64,000 nt of DNA from Prolixibacteraceae bacterium (lineage in GTDB: Bacteria > Bacteroidota > Bacteroidia > Bacteroidales > Prolixibacteraceae). Below are positions 28,014-37,240 of this stretch, piece after piece; position 1 is the stretch's first letter, and every line of letters starts with the position of its first letter. A program made the position numbers and the translations under genes. The notes under the pieces are model-generated. The model made no database searches. It was not told the origin of the DNA and saw nothing but the letters and a program-made list of their open reading frames with translations. Location: positions 71,423 to 135,422 of the forward strand of contig JABGRN010000005.1 of the NCBI GenBank assembly GCA_018648265.1. The letters are read 5' to 3'.

Positions 28014-31000
28014 TTATTTGACTTTATTTCTGTTTAAAATGCTGTAAAATATTGGCACAATAAAAATATTGAGCAAAGTTGAAGTGAGTAATCCACCCAA
28101 AATTACTTTTGCCATCGGACTTTGAATTTCATTACCCGACAAATCGCCTTGAACGGCAAGTGGAATAAGAGCTAATGCTGCTGTTAAAGCTGTCATTAAA
28201 ATAGCATTTAATCGATCGGATGAACCTTTAATTATTGTTTCACCCATAGATTTCCCCCTGCTTTGTAACCTTTGATAATTAGAAATCAATAGTATTCCGT
28301 TTCGGGTTGCAATGCCAAAAAGTGTAATAAAACCAATAATTGCCGGGATGCTTAAAATGCCCGATGTAAAATATATGGCAAACACACCGCCAATTAATGC
28401 CAGGGGCAAATTAAGCAGGATAATTCCGGCCAATTTAAAATTCCTGAATTCCTGGAACAGTAAAAGGAAAATTATCAAAATGGCAAGTATCGATGTTAAC
28501 ATTAAAGTCCGCGAAGCTTTTTCTTCGCTTTCAAACTGTCCGCCAAATTCAATCCGGTAACCTTCGGGCAATTCAATATCGGCACTTATATTTTTTTGAA
28601 TATCCTGAACGACTCCGCGTAAGTCGCGCCCGGCAACATTTGCAGCTATAACAATTTTTCGTTGTACATTTTCCCTGCTAATTGAACTTGGACCAGAAAC
28701 AGAAACAATGTCTGCAACCTGTTCCAACGGCACTTTTTTACCATCGTGGGTATCAATTAATGCTGAACGAATTCCGTCGATTGTTTCGGTATAATCTTTA
28801 TTTAAGCGAAGGATTAAATCGAATCTACGTTGGCCTTCGTAAATTTCCGACAGTTTTTCTCCCCCAAAAGCAATGTCAACATATTCGTTAAACTGTTCAA
28901 TCGTGATTCCATAATTGGCCAACATTTCACGGTTTGCACGAATCTGGATTTGTGGTATTTCAATTTGCTGGTCAACATTTACATCAACCAAACCATCGAT
29001 ATCATTAATCGAATTTTTTATTTGATTTCCGATGGCGAACATTCTGTTTAAATCGTTGCCAAAAAGTTTTATTGCAATGTTTGCCCTGGTACCCGAAAGC
29101 ATGTGATCAATCCGATGCCCCAGCGGCTGCCCGACAGTGAATGCGATGCCTGGAATCCGTGCCAAAGTTTCTCTAACATCAGCCATAAATTCTTCTCGCC
29201 CTCTATCTGATAATTCGAAATTAACATCAATTTCTGCACTGTTAGTAGTTTGCGAATGTTCGTCTAATTCACCCCGACCAGTCCTTCGGGCGGTACTCGA
29301 AATTTCCGGGAGGGCCAATAATTCTGTTTCAATAAGATTGCCTAAACGATCGCTTTCTTCTAACGAAGCACCGGGTTTTGTTACTGCAGAAATTGTCAGC
29401 GAACCTTCATTAAACTCAGGTAAAAAACTTCTCCCAAATGTTGAAAAGGCAAAAAGAGAAACAATAAATACCCCCAAAGTAGAAAAGATTACCACCTTTT
29501 TATGTTTCAAAGTCCAAATCAAAAATTTCTCGTAATAGTAGGTTAATTTGCGAACCAACCATTTTTCCTTTTTATTTTTTGTAAGATATTTTTCGTTTGT
29601 AAGAATTATTTTAGCCAGCAACGGAGTTAAAGTCATTGCAACAATAAGCGAAACAAACAGCGAAACGATAAAAGAAATTCCCAGCGGTTTCAACATTCGT
29701 CCTTCCATTCCTGAAAGAAAAAACAGAGGTAAAAATGCGACCATAATTATTAAAGTTGCATTTAAAATAGATGCCCGTATTTCTTTCGATGCTTCAAACA
29801 CAACAGTAAAAGATGATTGCCTTTGGTCAGGCGGTTTTTGATGATTTTGCCGAAGCCGTTTATATACATTTTCAACATCGATAATAGCATCGTCAACCAA
29901 CGAACCGATGGCAATTGTCATCCCGCCAAGACTCATGGTATTTATGTTTAAGCCAAAAACTTTCATTACCATAATTGAACCAAACAGCGACAAAGGAATT
30001 GCCAGCAAAGAGATGATTGTGGTTCGGAAACTACCTAAAAATATAAACAAGATGATTATTACAAAAATGCCACCTTCGAGAAGCGCGTTTTTTACATTGT
30101 TAACAGATGTTGAAATAAAATCTGCCTGGCGGAAAATCTTAGTATCCAGCCTGACATCCGTGGGAAGTGATTTTTGAAGCAGTGCAAGATTTTTTTCAAT
30201 CCGTTCGGTAACATCCAGTGTATTAACTTTTGGTTGTTTTGAAATGGAAATAATAACTGAGGGTGTGGCATTTTCGGAAGCGTGCCCCATTTTAACTGCA
30301 CTCCCGATTTTCATTTCTGCTACATCACGAATTCTTATGGGTTTTCCATTTCTCGATTTAATATACGAATTACCTAAAACCTCCAAATCTGAAGTCCGCC
30401 CAATTCCGCGAACTACATATTCATTTCCAAATTGTCTGACAACTCCTCCTGTTGAGTTTTGGCTTATTCCTTTACATACTTCGGCCAGTTCTGACATTGA
30501 CACTCCGTAATAACTCATTTTTTGTGGATTCGCCAGCACCTGATATTGTTTGTAATCGCCACCAATAATAGTAACCTGCGAAACACCGCCAGTTGCCAAA
30601 ATCAAAGGTTTTACATTCCATTCGGCAATGGTACGCAGCTCCATCATGTTGGTACTGTCGGCCTGCATTCCAATAAAAAATATTTCGCCCATTACACTCG
30701 ATTGAGGAGCCAGTGCGGGTTGTCCAACTCCAATGGGCATTTGTGAAGAAACCCTGTTTAGTTTTTCGCTAACAATTTGCCGTGCTTTAAAAATGTCAGT
30801 TCCCCAATCGAACTCAACCCATACAAACGAAAAACCCTGCGAAGAAGCCGAGCGCACGCGGCGCACATCGGTTGCTCCGTTTACTGCTGTTTCTATCGGA
30901 AAAGTTACCAACCTTTCAACTTCTTCTGAAGCCATTCCGTGAGCATCGGTCATAACAACAACTGTTGGCGCAGTTAAATCGGGAAATACATCAACATCCA

Positions 31001-31100
31001 TATTTATGGCAGTTCTTGTTCCGAAAACCACCAATATCATTGAACTGAGCAAAATGAGGTATTTGTTGTTCAATGAAAATTTTATAATATTATTTAACAT
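28014..31100 (-). CDS. Heavy-metal efflux RND pump (CusA/CzcA family)
   Basis: A 1028-residue inner-membrane RND transporter with the expected TM1, a large periplasmic loop, TM2-6, a second loop and TM7-12. DVDVFPDLTAPTV after TM1 and the TM4 stretch AIGSLVDDAIIDVENV, with two Asp and a Glu in the proton-relay positions, place it in the heavy-metal (HME) subfamily rather than the drug-efflux HAE subfamily. Metal specificity (Cu/Ag, Zn/Co/Cd or Ni) is uncertain; the TM4 pattern is neither textbook CusA nor textbook CzcA. The adaptor starts 11 bp upstream and the His-rich protein further upstream supports a metal substrate. Confidence 0.93.
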   Translation of the reverse strand: MLNNIIKFSLNNKYLILLSSMILVVFGTRTAINMDVDVFPDLTAPTVVVMTDAHGMASEEVERLVTFPIETAVNGATDVRRVRSASSQGFSFVWVEFDWGTDIFKARQIVSEKLNRVSSQMPIGVGQPALAPQSSVMGEIFFIGMQADSTNMMELRTIAEWNVKPLILATGGVSQVTIIGGDYKQYQVLANPQKMSYYGVSMSELAEVCKGISQNSTGGVVRQFGNEYVVRGIGRTSDLEVLGNSYIKSRNGKPIRIRDVAEMKIGSAVKMGHASENATPSVIISISKQPKVNTLDVTERIEKNLALLQKSLPTDVRLDTKIFRQADFISTSVNNVKNALLEGGIFVIIILFIFLGSFRTTIISLLAIPLSLFGSIMVMKVFGLNINTMSLGGMTIAIGSLVDDAIIDVENVYKRLRQNHQKPPDQRQSSFTVVFEASKEIRASILNATLIIMVAFLPLFFLSGMEGRMLKPLGISFIVSLFVSLIVAMTLTPLLAKIILTNEKYLTKNKKEKWLVRKLTYYYEKFLIWTLKHKKVVIFSTLGVFIVSLFAFSTFGRSFLPEFNEGSLTISAVTKPGASLEESDRLGNLIETELLALPEISSTARRTGRGELDEHSQTTNSAEIDVNFELSDRGREEFMADVRETLARIPGIAFTVGQPLGHRIDHMLSGTRANIAIKLFGNDLNRMFAIGNQIKNSINDIDGLVDVNVDQQIEIPQIQIRANREMLANYGITIEQFNEYVDIAFGGEKLSEIYEGQRRFDLILRLNKDYTETIDGIRSALIDTHDGKKVPLEQVADIVSVSGPSSISRENVQRKIVIAANVAGRDLRGVVQDIQKNISADIELPEGYRIEFGGQFESEEKASRTLMLTSILAILIIFLLLFQEFRNFKLAGIILLNLPLALIGGVFAIYFTSGILSIPAIIGFITLFGIATRNGILLISNYQRLQSRGKSMGETIIKGSSDRLNAILMTALTAALALIPLAVQGDLSGNEIQSPMAKVILGGLLTSTLLNIFIVPIFYSILNRNKVK

Positions 31101-31111
31101 AGTATGGCGAT

Positions 31112-32662
31112 TTAATGTACATGACCGGAGTGAGCATCTAAAGTACCTGTTGCCTGGGCCAGTTTAATAAGAATAGCACCTTTTGAAACAACACGTTTTT
31201 CTGCAGTTAACCCTTTTGTAATTTCCGTTCTTAACCCATCGCTTGCCCCGATTTTTACTTCCCTTTTTTCAAAAAGTTCGGGAGTAATTTGCACAAAAAC
31301 CGAGAGATTTCCCTGTTCTTCCAACAATGCTGAATTGGGAATTGTAAGTGCCTGGTTATTGGTAATTGTTTTTAAATACAACTCAACAAAACTGCCGGAG
31401 ACAAAACCAAACTTGTTTTCAATTTGTAAATTAACAGGGATTAAATAATTATCGCTGTTGGTGCTTTTCCCAAACGATAAAATTTCACCATTTAATTGTT
31501 CGAGCGAGTAAGTTTTATTATCGTGAAGGGTGCGAATGTTGGCCGAATTAATTGAACCCAAAATGGAGGCGTATTTTTGACGGACTTCGGCACGTAGCAA
31601 AAGCGTTTCGTTGTTCGCGATGCTAACAATTGCCTTCCCGGCTTCTACATACTGTCCGTTTTTAACAAATAGCTGTTTTACAAATCCACTTACCGGACTG
31701 GTAACAATTTGCCCCGAAGAATTAAAGTTTTTGTTCAGGTTATCAAATACTACTTTTGCATTATCGTAATGATTTTTTGAGTTTAGTAAATTTTTTTCTG
31801 AAACTATTTTTTCTTTTGCAAGCTCCTGCACCCGTTCGAAATCTGCTTTTGCTTTTTCAAAATTATTTTGTGCTTCAGCAAATCGCACCGAAGAATTATT
31901 ATTGGCTAATTCGTTACCGGAAATCGTAAATAAAATTTGCCCTTTTGAAACACTTTCCCCTTCAAGTATTTTTTCAGCTGGGAGAATTACAATCCCATTT
32001 GTTTTTGCTGAAACTAAATTCTCATTTTCCGGCATTGACAGAACTTGTGCTGAAGTTTTAATAACTTGTCCGAAGGGTTCGATTTTGGGCATTTCAGTTG
32101 CAAACTCAACTTTCCATGACTGTTCTTTCGAAAAAAAAGTAACATTAGTTTCTGAAATTTCAGCTTCTTCAGCTTCGTGAATTGCATCGTGATCATCAAA
32201 AAACACTTCAATATCCTGGGCAATTAACAAATAATCCCCTTTTTCGGTTTTTATATCAAATTTCAACACTCCTTTACCTTCTTCTTCCGGCACGATATTA
32301 AAACTATAAATACCTTTCCGGCTTGGTTTTTCCAATGTTTGGCTTACTTCTTTTCCATTCACAATTAGCCGAATTGTCATGCTGCCATTTTCCAACGCAG
32401 TAAAATCGGGCAAATTTGTAAAGTGCGATAATACTGTTGATTTATGGCCAACCACAAATGGGTCTGCTTCTGCAAACAGCTCAAATTCATTGCTGTATGA
32501 AGTTATTTGAATTTTTACGTCTTCGTGTACATGAGCATCATCAGCTACTACTTCTTGTTCATGATCGTGAATGTCGGTTTCGGTTGCCTCATTTTCGTTC
32601 TTGTGACCACATCGCACATAAATTAAGGCAAGCATTGCAAATAAAAATATCTTAATTTTCAT
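31112..32662 (-). CDS. RND periplasmic adaptor (CusB/CzcB-like), His-rich ends
   Basis: A 516-residue membrane-fusion protein. After a hydrophobic leader there is an acidic His-rich stretch (about 30-48), then a beta-sandwich-like N-terminal extension to about 170. The core follows with lipoyl halves, a coiled-coil hairpin (about 265-320) and a beta-barrel. The last residues (HSGHVH) are again His-rich. Cys18 follows YVR, so the lipobox has Arg at -1, which is unusual, and lipidation is doubtful. The His clusters may bind metal and pass it to the pump, as CusB does. It lies between the His-rich protein and the pump gene. Confidence 0.88.
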   Translation of the reverse strand: MKIKIFLFAMLALIYVRCGHKNENEATETDIHDHEQEVVADDAHVHEDVKIQITSYSNEFELFAEADPFVVGHKSTVLSHFTNLPDFTALENGSMTIRLIVNGKEVSQTLEKPSRKGIYSFNIVPEEEGKGVLKFDIKTEKGDYLLIAQDIEVFFDDHDAIHEAEEAEISETNVTFFSKEQSWKVEFATEMPKIEPFGQVIKTSAQVLSMPENENLVSAKTNGIVILPAEKILEGESVSKGQILFTISGNELANNNSSVRFAEAQNNFEKAKADFERVQELAKEKIVSEKNLLNSKNHYDNAKVVFDNLNKNFNSSGQIVTSPVSGFVKQLFVKNGQYVEAGKAIVSIANNETLLLRAEVRQKYASILGSINSANIRTLHDNKTYSLEQLNGEILSFGKSTNSDNYLIPVNLQIENKFGFVSGSFVELYLKTITNNQALTIPNSALLEEQGNLSVFVQITPELFEKREVKIGASDGLRTEITKGLTAEKRVVSKGAILIKLAQATGTLDAHSGHVH

Positions 32663-32760
32663 CAGAAATATTGTTTAAATTTTAAAAAATAATTGAATTA
32701 TGAATACATATAAAACAGCGGTAATTAAATTATCGCTGGTATTCAATTGAAAGTTCTTAA

Positions 32761-33189
32761 TTAAACAATAGGAGGCGCTCGCAAGCCAAACACTCTGTTT
32801 ATGAAGAGCGAGTCAGCCGAAGTAATTAAAGGAGGTGGGTTACCAAAAAATTTGAACTGAGTTAAACCTATCGATATCTTTTTACTAAAAATTGCCTGAA
32901 ATAAATCAGAACCATGTTTATTGAATTTATCATCGAAAAGTTTATTCTCTTGTTTTATCTGTTTTGAAGGAATTATAAAATCGTGGGCCAACACGCAACA
33001 TTGAACATCATGACCGTCATCGTGATCAGGAGTGCCATGATCGTGTTCATGCGTATCACTGCATGATTCGTGATGAGAATGTACCACGACTATTTCTCCA
33101 TGATGCTGATGATGAGGCAACATTATATGAGCCAACATAATAATATTAGCAACGAGGATAAAAGATATTGCTGTGACCCGTTTAATCAT
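32761..33189 (-). CDS. Small His-rich membrane-anchored protein, putative metal binder
   Basis: I chose the ATG at 33189 (142 residues, MIKRVTAIS) rather than a TTG at 33210. One N-terminal hydrophobic segment (about 5-23) is followed by a periplasmic stretch with about 18 His plus Asp, Glu and Cys (HHQHHG, HSHHESC, HEHDHG, DDGHD, CC). The C-terminal 70 residues have no recognised fold. Such proteins often precede CusBA-type operons in Bacteroidota and are thought to bind metal; the family has no firm function. It lies about 100 bp upstream of the adaptor, in the same direction, and is probably first in the operon. Confidence 0.75.
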   Translation of the reverse strand: MIKRVTAISFILVANIIMLAHIMLPHHQHHGEIVVVHSHHESCSDTHEHDHGTPDHDDGHDVQCCVLAHDFIIPSKQIKQENKLFDDKFNKHGSDLFQAIFSKKISIGLTQFKFFGNPPPLITSADSLFINRVFGLRAPPIV

Positions 33190-33207
33190 TTTCCAATAAT
33201 ATCGGAG

Positions 33208-33215
33208 CAAAGGTA
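33208..33215 (-). promoter_or_regulatory. Putative -7 box of the metal-efflux operon
   Basis: The minus strand reads TACCTTTG, a perfect TAnnTTTG, 18 bp before the ATG at 33189. No matching -33 box is visible. Its presence argues that the TTG at 33210 is not the start. Confidence 0.38.
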
Positions 33216-33548
33216 ATAGAAATTTTATCTTTTCTTATTCTATAATTTATAGTTATGATAAGTATTGGTATGCCGATTTTAGAACCATTCAGTTTTTTAT
33301 AGTTGATTCACAAATGGCATAAAAATTAAATATAGCTGTAACGAATCCTGAATTTGGGCGTCTTACAAAACAAAAACGGCAAAGTGCCTTAAAGCCAAAA
33401 AACGTAAACAGACAAAAAACAATTTTCACACGAAAAAAAGGGGCGTTTGTCGAATAAATGAGGAAAATAAACAGAGAATTCTTCATTTTTAAAGTGAAAA
33501 CAAAAACAATTGCCAACTCCGCCATGAGTGGGCAGAAAGCAAAAAACA
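33216..33548. other. Intergenic region between divergent efflux operons
   Basis: About 330 bp of AT-rich sequence separates the metal RND operon from the ABC exporter operon. It must hold both promoters. I saw no intact gene, no clear operator palindrome and no complete plus-strand promoter. Confidence 0.6.
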
Positions 33549-34274
33549 ATGATTAGTTTAAACAACGTTCACAAATCGTATGTAACGGGTAGTAATTCGC
33601 TGCATGTATTAAAAGGAATCGACCTGGAAATTAAACAAGGAGAATTTGTTTCGATTATGGGTTCTTCCGGTTCTGGTAAATCAACTTTACTTAACATCCT
33701 CGGCATTTTAGATAATTACGATCAGGGTTCGTATTATTTAAACGGAACTCTGGTAAAAAATATGTCGGAGAAAAAAGCAGCTCAACTACGAAACGAGTTG
33801 GTTGGTTTTGTATTTCAGTCGTTCAATTTGATTTCGTTTAAAAACGCGATGGAAAACGTAGCACTTCCGTTATATTATCAGGGAGTTCCGCGTAAAAAGA
33901 GAAACAAAATTGCCCTTGAATATTTAGATAAAATGGGTTTATTGGAGTGGGCTGAACATTTACCTAACGAAATGTCAGGTGGACAAAAACAGCGCGTAGC
34001 AATTGCTCGTTCACTAATTTCAAAGCCTAAAATTATTTTTGCCGACGAACCAACCGGAGCGTTGGATACCTCAACATCGTACGAAGTAATGGAAATTCTA
34101 AAAGAGATTAATAACGAAGGGATTACAGTAATTTTGGTTACACACGAGCACGACATTGCTGCCATGACGCATAAAATTATTCGGCTGAATGATGGAGTTA
34201 TCGCAGAAATCATTAAAAATGGTGATCTAAAACACTGGAAACATCAGTACGCAAAAGAACTGGAAACTGCTTAA
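33549..34274 (+). CDS. ABC transporter ATP-binding protein (MacB/LolD type)
   Basis: The ATG at 33549 gives 241 residues; an upstream GTG at 33528 adds seven unlikely residues. It has Walker A GSSGSGKST (38-46), signature MSGGQKQR, Walker B IIFADEPTGALD and the H-loop THEHD. The sequence belongs to the MacB/LolD/FtsE-like group that works with FtsX-type permeases. It is the first gene of a five-gene unit with two such permeases, an HlyD adaptor and a TolC channel, so it should energise a tripartite exporter. Confidence 0.95.
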   Translation: MISLNNVHKSYVTGSNSLHVLKGIDLEIKQGEFVSIMGSSGSGKSTLLNILGILDNYDQGSYYLNGTLVKNMSEKKAAQLRNELVGFVFQSFNLISFKNAMENVALPLYYQGVPRKKRNKIALEYLDKMGLLEWAEHLPNEMSGGQKQRVAIARSLISKPKIIFADEPTGALDTSTSYEVMEILKEINNEGITVILVTHEHDIAAMTHKIIRLNDGVIAEIIKNGDLKHWKHQYAKELETA

Positions 34275-34283
34275 GAAAGTATT

Positions 34284-34309
34284 CAGTCACAGTTTACAGT
34301 CGCAGTTAA
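34284..34309 (+). repeat. Imperfect tandem 13-bp duplication before first permease
   Basis: Two adjacent 13-bp units, CAGTCACAGTTTA (34284-34296) and CAGTCGCAGTTAA (34297-34309), match at 11 of 13 positions. They occupy the spacer between the ATPase and permease genes. Confidence 0.7.
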
Positions 34310-34351
34310 TAAAAAACCTTTCATCAATTAACATTTAAACTCGAAACTAAA

Positions 34352-35614
34352 ATGTTTGATATCGATAAATGGCAAGAGATTTTAGCCACAATCAAAAAAA
34401 ATAAAATGCGCACTTTCCTCACAGGCTTCAGCGTTGCCTGGGGAATTTTTATGCTCATGATTTTGCTTGGTTCCGGCAATGGTCTCAGCAATGGGGTTTC
34501 ACAAAATTTTATGCGCGATGCTGTAAATGCAATGTGGTTGTGGAGTGGCGAAACCAGCATTCCATATCAGGGAATGAAAGAGGGAAGACGGATTCAACTT
34601 ACAAACGATGACTACGATATTATTAAAGATTTACCCGGTATTGAATATACATCGGGCAGATATTATATAAGTGGAAACACTTTTTCTTATGGAAGCGAAT
34701 ATGGAAATTATACGGCTATTACATGTCATCCCGAGTTAAAAGAAGTAGAGTCGATTGATATTATTGACGGAAGATTTATAAACCAAATTGATATTAACAA
34801 GGCGAGAAAATCGGTTGTGCTTGGAGAAGATATTTACGATGCACTTTTTAAAGAAAAGGATGCAATTGGAGAATATATAAGGGTAAATAATATCCCGTTT
34901 AAAGTTGTAGGAATTTGCAAGGAGGGTGGCGGCACTCGTAACCGAAATGCATATATTCCTGTATCTACAGGTCAAAAAGTATTTAATGGTTCCAACCGTT
35001 TAAACAATTTTGCACTCACAATAAATGCCAATACTTTGGAAGAAAGTCAGGCTATTGAAGCACAGGTTCGCGAGACGCTGGCCCGAAAACACAAATTCGA
35101 TTCTTCGGATAGATCTGCACTGGGTTCCTACAACAAATTAGAGGATGTTATTCAAACCATGAAAATATTTCAGGCAATAAATATTTTTATTTGGATTATT
35201 GGTATTGGAACCTTAATTGCCGGAGTGGTTGGCGTAAGTAATATTATGCTGATTATTGTAAAAGAGCGCACAAAAGAAATAGGAATTCGCAAAGCAATTG
35301 GTGCAAGTCCGGCTTCGGTAATCGGATTAATTTTACTTGAATCGGTTTTAATTACAACCATTGCCGGATACATTGGATTGGTACTTGGAGCAGGTTTAAT
35401 GGAAGGAATTAATTTTATTGTGGAACAACAATATGCGGCATCTGCAGCTACCAACGGAGGAAATGGAGAAACGCTGTTTCGTAATCCAACGGTTGATTTA
35501 AATGTTGCTATATCGGCCACAATGTTATTGGTATTTGCCGGTACACTTGCTGGTTATATTCCTGCTAAACGTGCTGCTAAAATTAAACCGATAGAGGCTT
35601 TGCGGGATGAGTAG
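34352..35614 (+). CDS. MacB-like ABC permease (first)
   Basis: A 420-residue permease: an N-terminal TM helix (about 18-40), a large periplasmic MacB-PCD domain, then three C-terminal TM helices of the FtsX domain (about 275-405). GIGTLIAGVVGVSNIMLIIVKERTKEIGIRKAIGA is split around TM2 as in MacB proteins. It lacks a fused ATPase domain, which is supplied by the gene upstream. It is paralogous to the permease at 35875 with matching conserved ends (PAKRAAKIKPIEALRDE). The two probably pair as a heterodimer exporting a peptide, lipid or small molecule; the substrate is unknown. Confidence 0.93.
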   Translation: MFDIDKWQEILATIKKNKMRTFLTGFSVAWGIFMLMILLGSGNGLSNGVSQNFMRDAVNAMWLWSGETSIPYQGMKEGRRIQLTNDDYDIIKDLPGIEYTSGRYYISGNTFSYGSEYGNYTAITCHPELKEVESIDIIDGRFINQIDINKARKSVVLGEDIYDALFKEKDAIGEYIRVNNIPFKVVGICKEGGGTRNRNAYIPVSTGQKVFNGSNRLNNFALTINANTLEESQAIEAQVRETLARKHKFDSSDRSALGSYNKLEDVIQTMKIFQAINIFIWIIGIGTLIAGVVGVSNIMLIIVKERTKEIGIRKAIGASPASVIGLILLESVLITTIAGYIGLVLGAGLMEGINFIVEQQYAASAATNGGNGETLFRNPTVDLNVAISATMLLVFAGTLAGYIPAKRAAKIKPIEALRDE

Positions 35615-35624
35615 CCTCCCCCAG

Positions 35625-35641
35625 CCCCTCCAAAGGAGGGG
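35625..35641. repeat. Perfect 7-bp stem palindrome (CCCCTCC/GGAGGGG)
   Basis: CCCCTCC, a 3-base loop and GGAGGGG form a perfect GC-rich hairpin 10 bp after the first permease stop. It lacks a T tract, so it is more like a dispersed intergenic palindrome than a terminator, and resembles elements I recall as common between Bacteroidota genes. Confidence 0.65.
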
Positions 35642-35696
35642 AGTAAGAAAAAGATGATGTATGTAGCAAAGAGTAGTATTGAATTATGAGTTCTTC

Positions 35697-35776
35697 AGGC
35701 TGAAAGTCTGAAATATAACAGCACAGGGCAACGCCCTGTGAAAAGAGCCGGAGTTTTTTGGTAGGCTGAAAGTCTG
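35697..35776. repeat. REP-like palindrome flanked by 14-bp direct repeats
   Basis: A perfect 8-bp stem with a 3-base loop, CACAGGGC/GCCCTGTG at 35722-35740, is bracketed by an identical 14-mer (AGGCTGAAAGTCTG) at 35697-35710 and 35763-35776. Palindrome plus flanking direct repeats fits REP/BIME-like intergenic elements. It lies between two permease genes that must otherwise be co-transcribed. Confidence 0.65.
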
Positions 35777-35834
35777 CAAGAAGAAAGAAGACTAAAAAAA
35801 TATAGAAGTTCAAAGAAAAATTTAAGTATGAAAA

Positions 35835-35868
35835 ACTTGAAACTTTGAACTTGAAACTTTAAACTCGA
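35835..35868 (+). repeat. 14-bp tandem repeat just before second permease
   Basis: ACTTGAAACTTTGA (35835-35848) is followed by ACTTGAAACTTTAA (35849-35862) and a partial third unit. It ends 6 bp before the ATG at 35875, so it occupies the translation-initiation region. Confidence 0.7.
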
Positions 35869-35874
35869 AAAGAG

Positions 35875-37146
35875 ATGTTCGATTTAGACCTTTGGAAAGA
35901 AATATTAAGTGCCTTAAAGAAAAACCGCATGCGAAGTTTTATGACTGCATTTGGTGTTTTTTGGGGAATATTTATGTTGATAGTAATGTCGGGCACTGGC
36001 AGAGCTTTGGAAAATGGAGTAATGGACGGCATAAAAGCTTTTGCTTCGAACTCTGCATTTTTTTGGACAGAACCAACCAGCAAGCCTTACGATGGATTTC
36101 AGCGGGGAAGAAGATGGAATTATAAAAACACAGATATAGAATATATACGCACACACATTAGCGATGTGGAATATTTATCACCTCGTTTATTTGGTGCAAA
36201 TACACGCGATGGAGACAACACTATTCGAGGTAAAAAAACCGGAGCTTTTAATGTTTTTGGCGATTATCCTGATTTCTTCAAAATCGACCCATGGTCACCC
36301 ATAAAAGGGCGATTAATTAATGAAATTGATATTCGGCAAAACCGCAAAGTGTGCAATATTGGAGAGCGGGTTGTGGAAGTAATGTTCGATGAAGAGGAAG
36401 ATCCAATTGGAGAGTATATAAAAATAAATGGAGTATATTTTCAGGTGGTTGGTGTTGTGCATGCCGAAACTAGGGTGAATATTGGTGGTGGCAGAAAAGA
36501 GGAAACAATAATTATTCCTTTTACAACCATGCAAAAAACATACAATCATGGCGATGTGGTACATTTTTTCTCAGTAACCTCCGACCCCGGAGTGCCGGTT
36601 AGCAAAGTTGAAACAAGATTAAAAGAGTTGTTAAAAGAACGACATCACATTGCGCCCGATGATTTGCAAGCAATTGGATCATTCAATATCGAAGTAGAGT
36701 GGAAAAAATATACCGGTCTGTTTACCGGAATTCAACTTCTTACCTGGATTGTAGGAATAGGAACATTGTTGGCAGGTGTAATTGGGGTTAGTAATATTAT
36801 GTTGGTTATTATTAAGGAGCGCACACAGGAAATTGGAATTCAACGAGCCATTGGTGCAACTCCCGGAACGATTATCACGCACATTGTCGCCGAAAGTGTT
36901 TTCCTGACTGTAATGGCAGGTTATATTGGTTTGGCTCTTGGTGTTGGATTGCTGGAGTTATTAAATATGGCGCTGGAAGCTGGTGCGCAAGATGAAGTAT
37001 TTTTCAGAAACCCTGAGATTAGTTTTACGATGGCTGTTGCAGCTTTAGCTGTACTTGTATTATCTGGTATTGTCGCCGGGTTAATTCCTGCCAGACGTGC
37101 TGTTAGTATAAAACCCATCGATGCAATTCGTGATGAGGGAATTTGA
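35875..37146 (+). CDS. MacB-like ABC permease (second)
   Basis: A 423-residue paralogue of the preceding permease with the same plan: one N-terminal TM helix, a periplasmic domain and three C-terminal TM helices (GIGTLLAGVIGVSNIML and IPARRAVSIKPIDAIRDEG near the ends). The two share the N-terminal arrangement DxWxEIL..KKNxMR. Its start is set by the ATG next to the tandem repeat. A 260-bp spacer full of palindromes separates it from the first permease, unusual for subunits expected in a 1:1 complex. Confidence 0.93.
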   Translation: MFDLDLWKEILSALKKNRMRSFMTAFGVFWGIFMLIVMSGTGRALENGVMDGIKAFASNSAFFWTEPTSKPYDGFQRGRRWNYKNTDIEYIRTHISDVEYLSPRLFGANTRDGDNTIRGKKTGAFNVFGDYPDFFKIDPWSPIKGRLINEIDIRQNRKVCNIGERVVEVMFDEEEDPIGEYIKINGVYFQVVGVVHAETRVNIGGGRKEETIIIPFTTMQKTYNHGDVVHFFSVTSDPGVPVSKVETRLKELLKERHHIAPDDLQAIGSFNIEVEWKKYTGLFTGIQLLTWIVGIGTLLAGVIGVSNIMLVIIKERTQEIGIQRAIGATPGTIITHIVAESVFLTVMAGYIGLALGVGLLELLNMALEAGAQDEVFFRNPEISFTMAVAALAVLVLSGIVAGLIPARRAVSIKPIDAIRDEGI

Positions 37147-37196
37147 AAATTATTATTGATAAGTGATTAATTATTATTTTAAATAAAACAAAAAAA

Positions 37197-37223
37197 GCTC
37201 GAAGCTCATGGCTCGAAGCTCAT
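37197..37223 (+). repeat. 13-bp tandem duplication before the adaptor gene
   Basis: GCTCGAAGCTCAT occurs exactly at 37197-37209 and 37211-37223, one base apart, 17 bp upstream of the adaptor ATG. Confidence 0.75.
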
Positions 37224-37240
37224 AGCTAAAAAATAGAAAA

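Noticed and set aside
32761..33210. TTG start at 33210 for the His-rich protein
   Set aside because: It falls inside the predicted -7 box; the ATG at 33189 gives a normal N-terminus.
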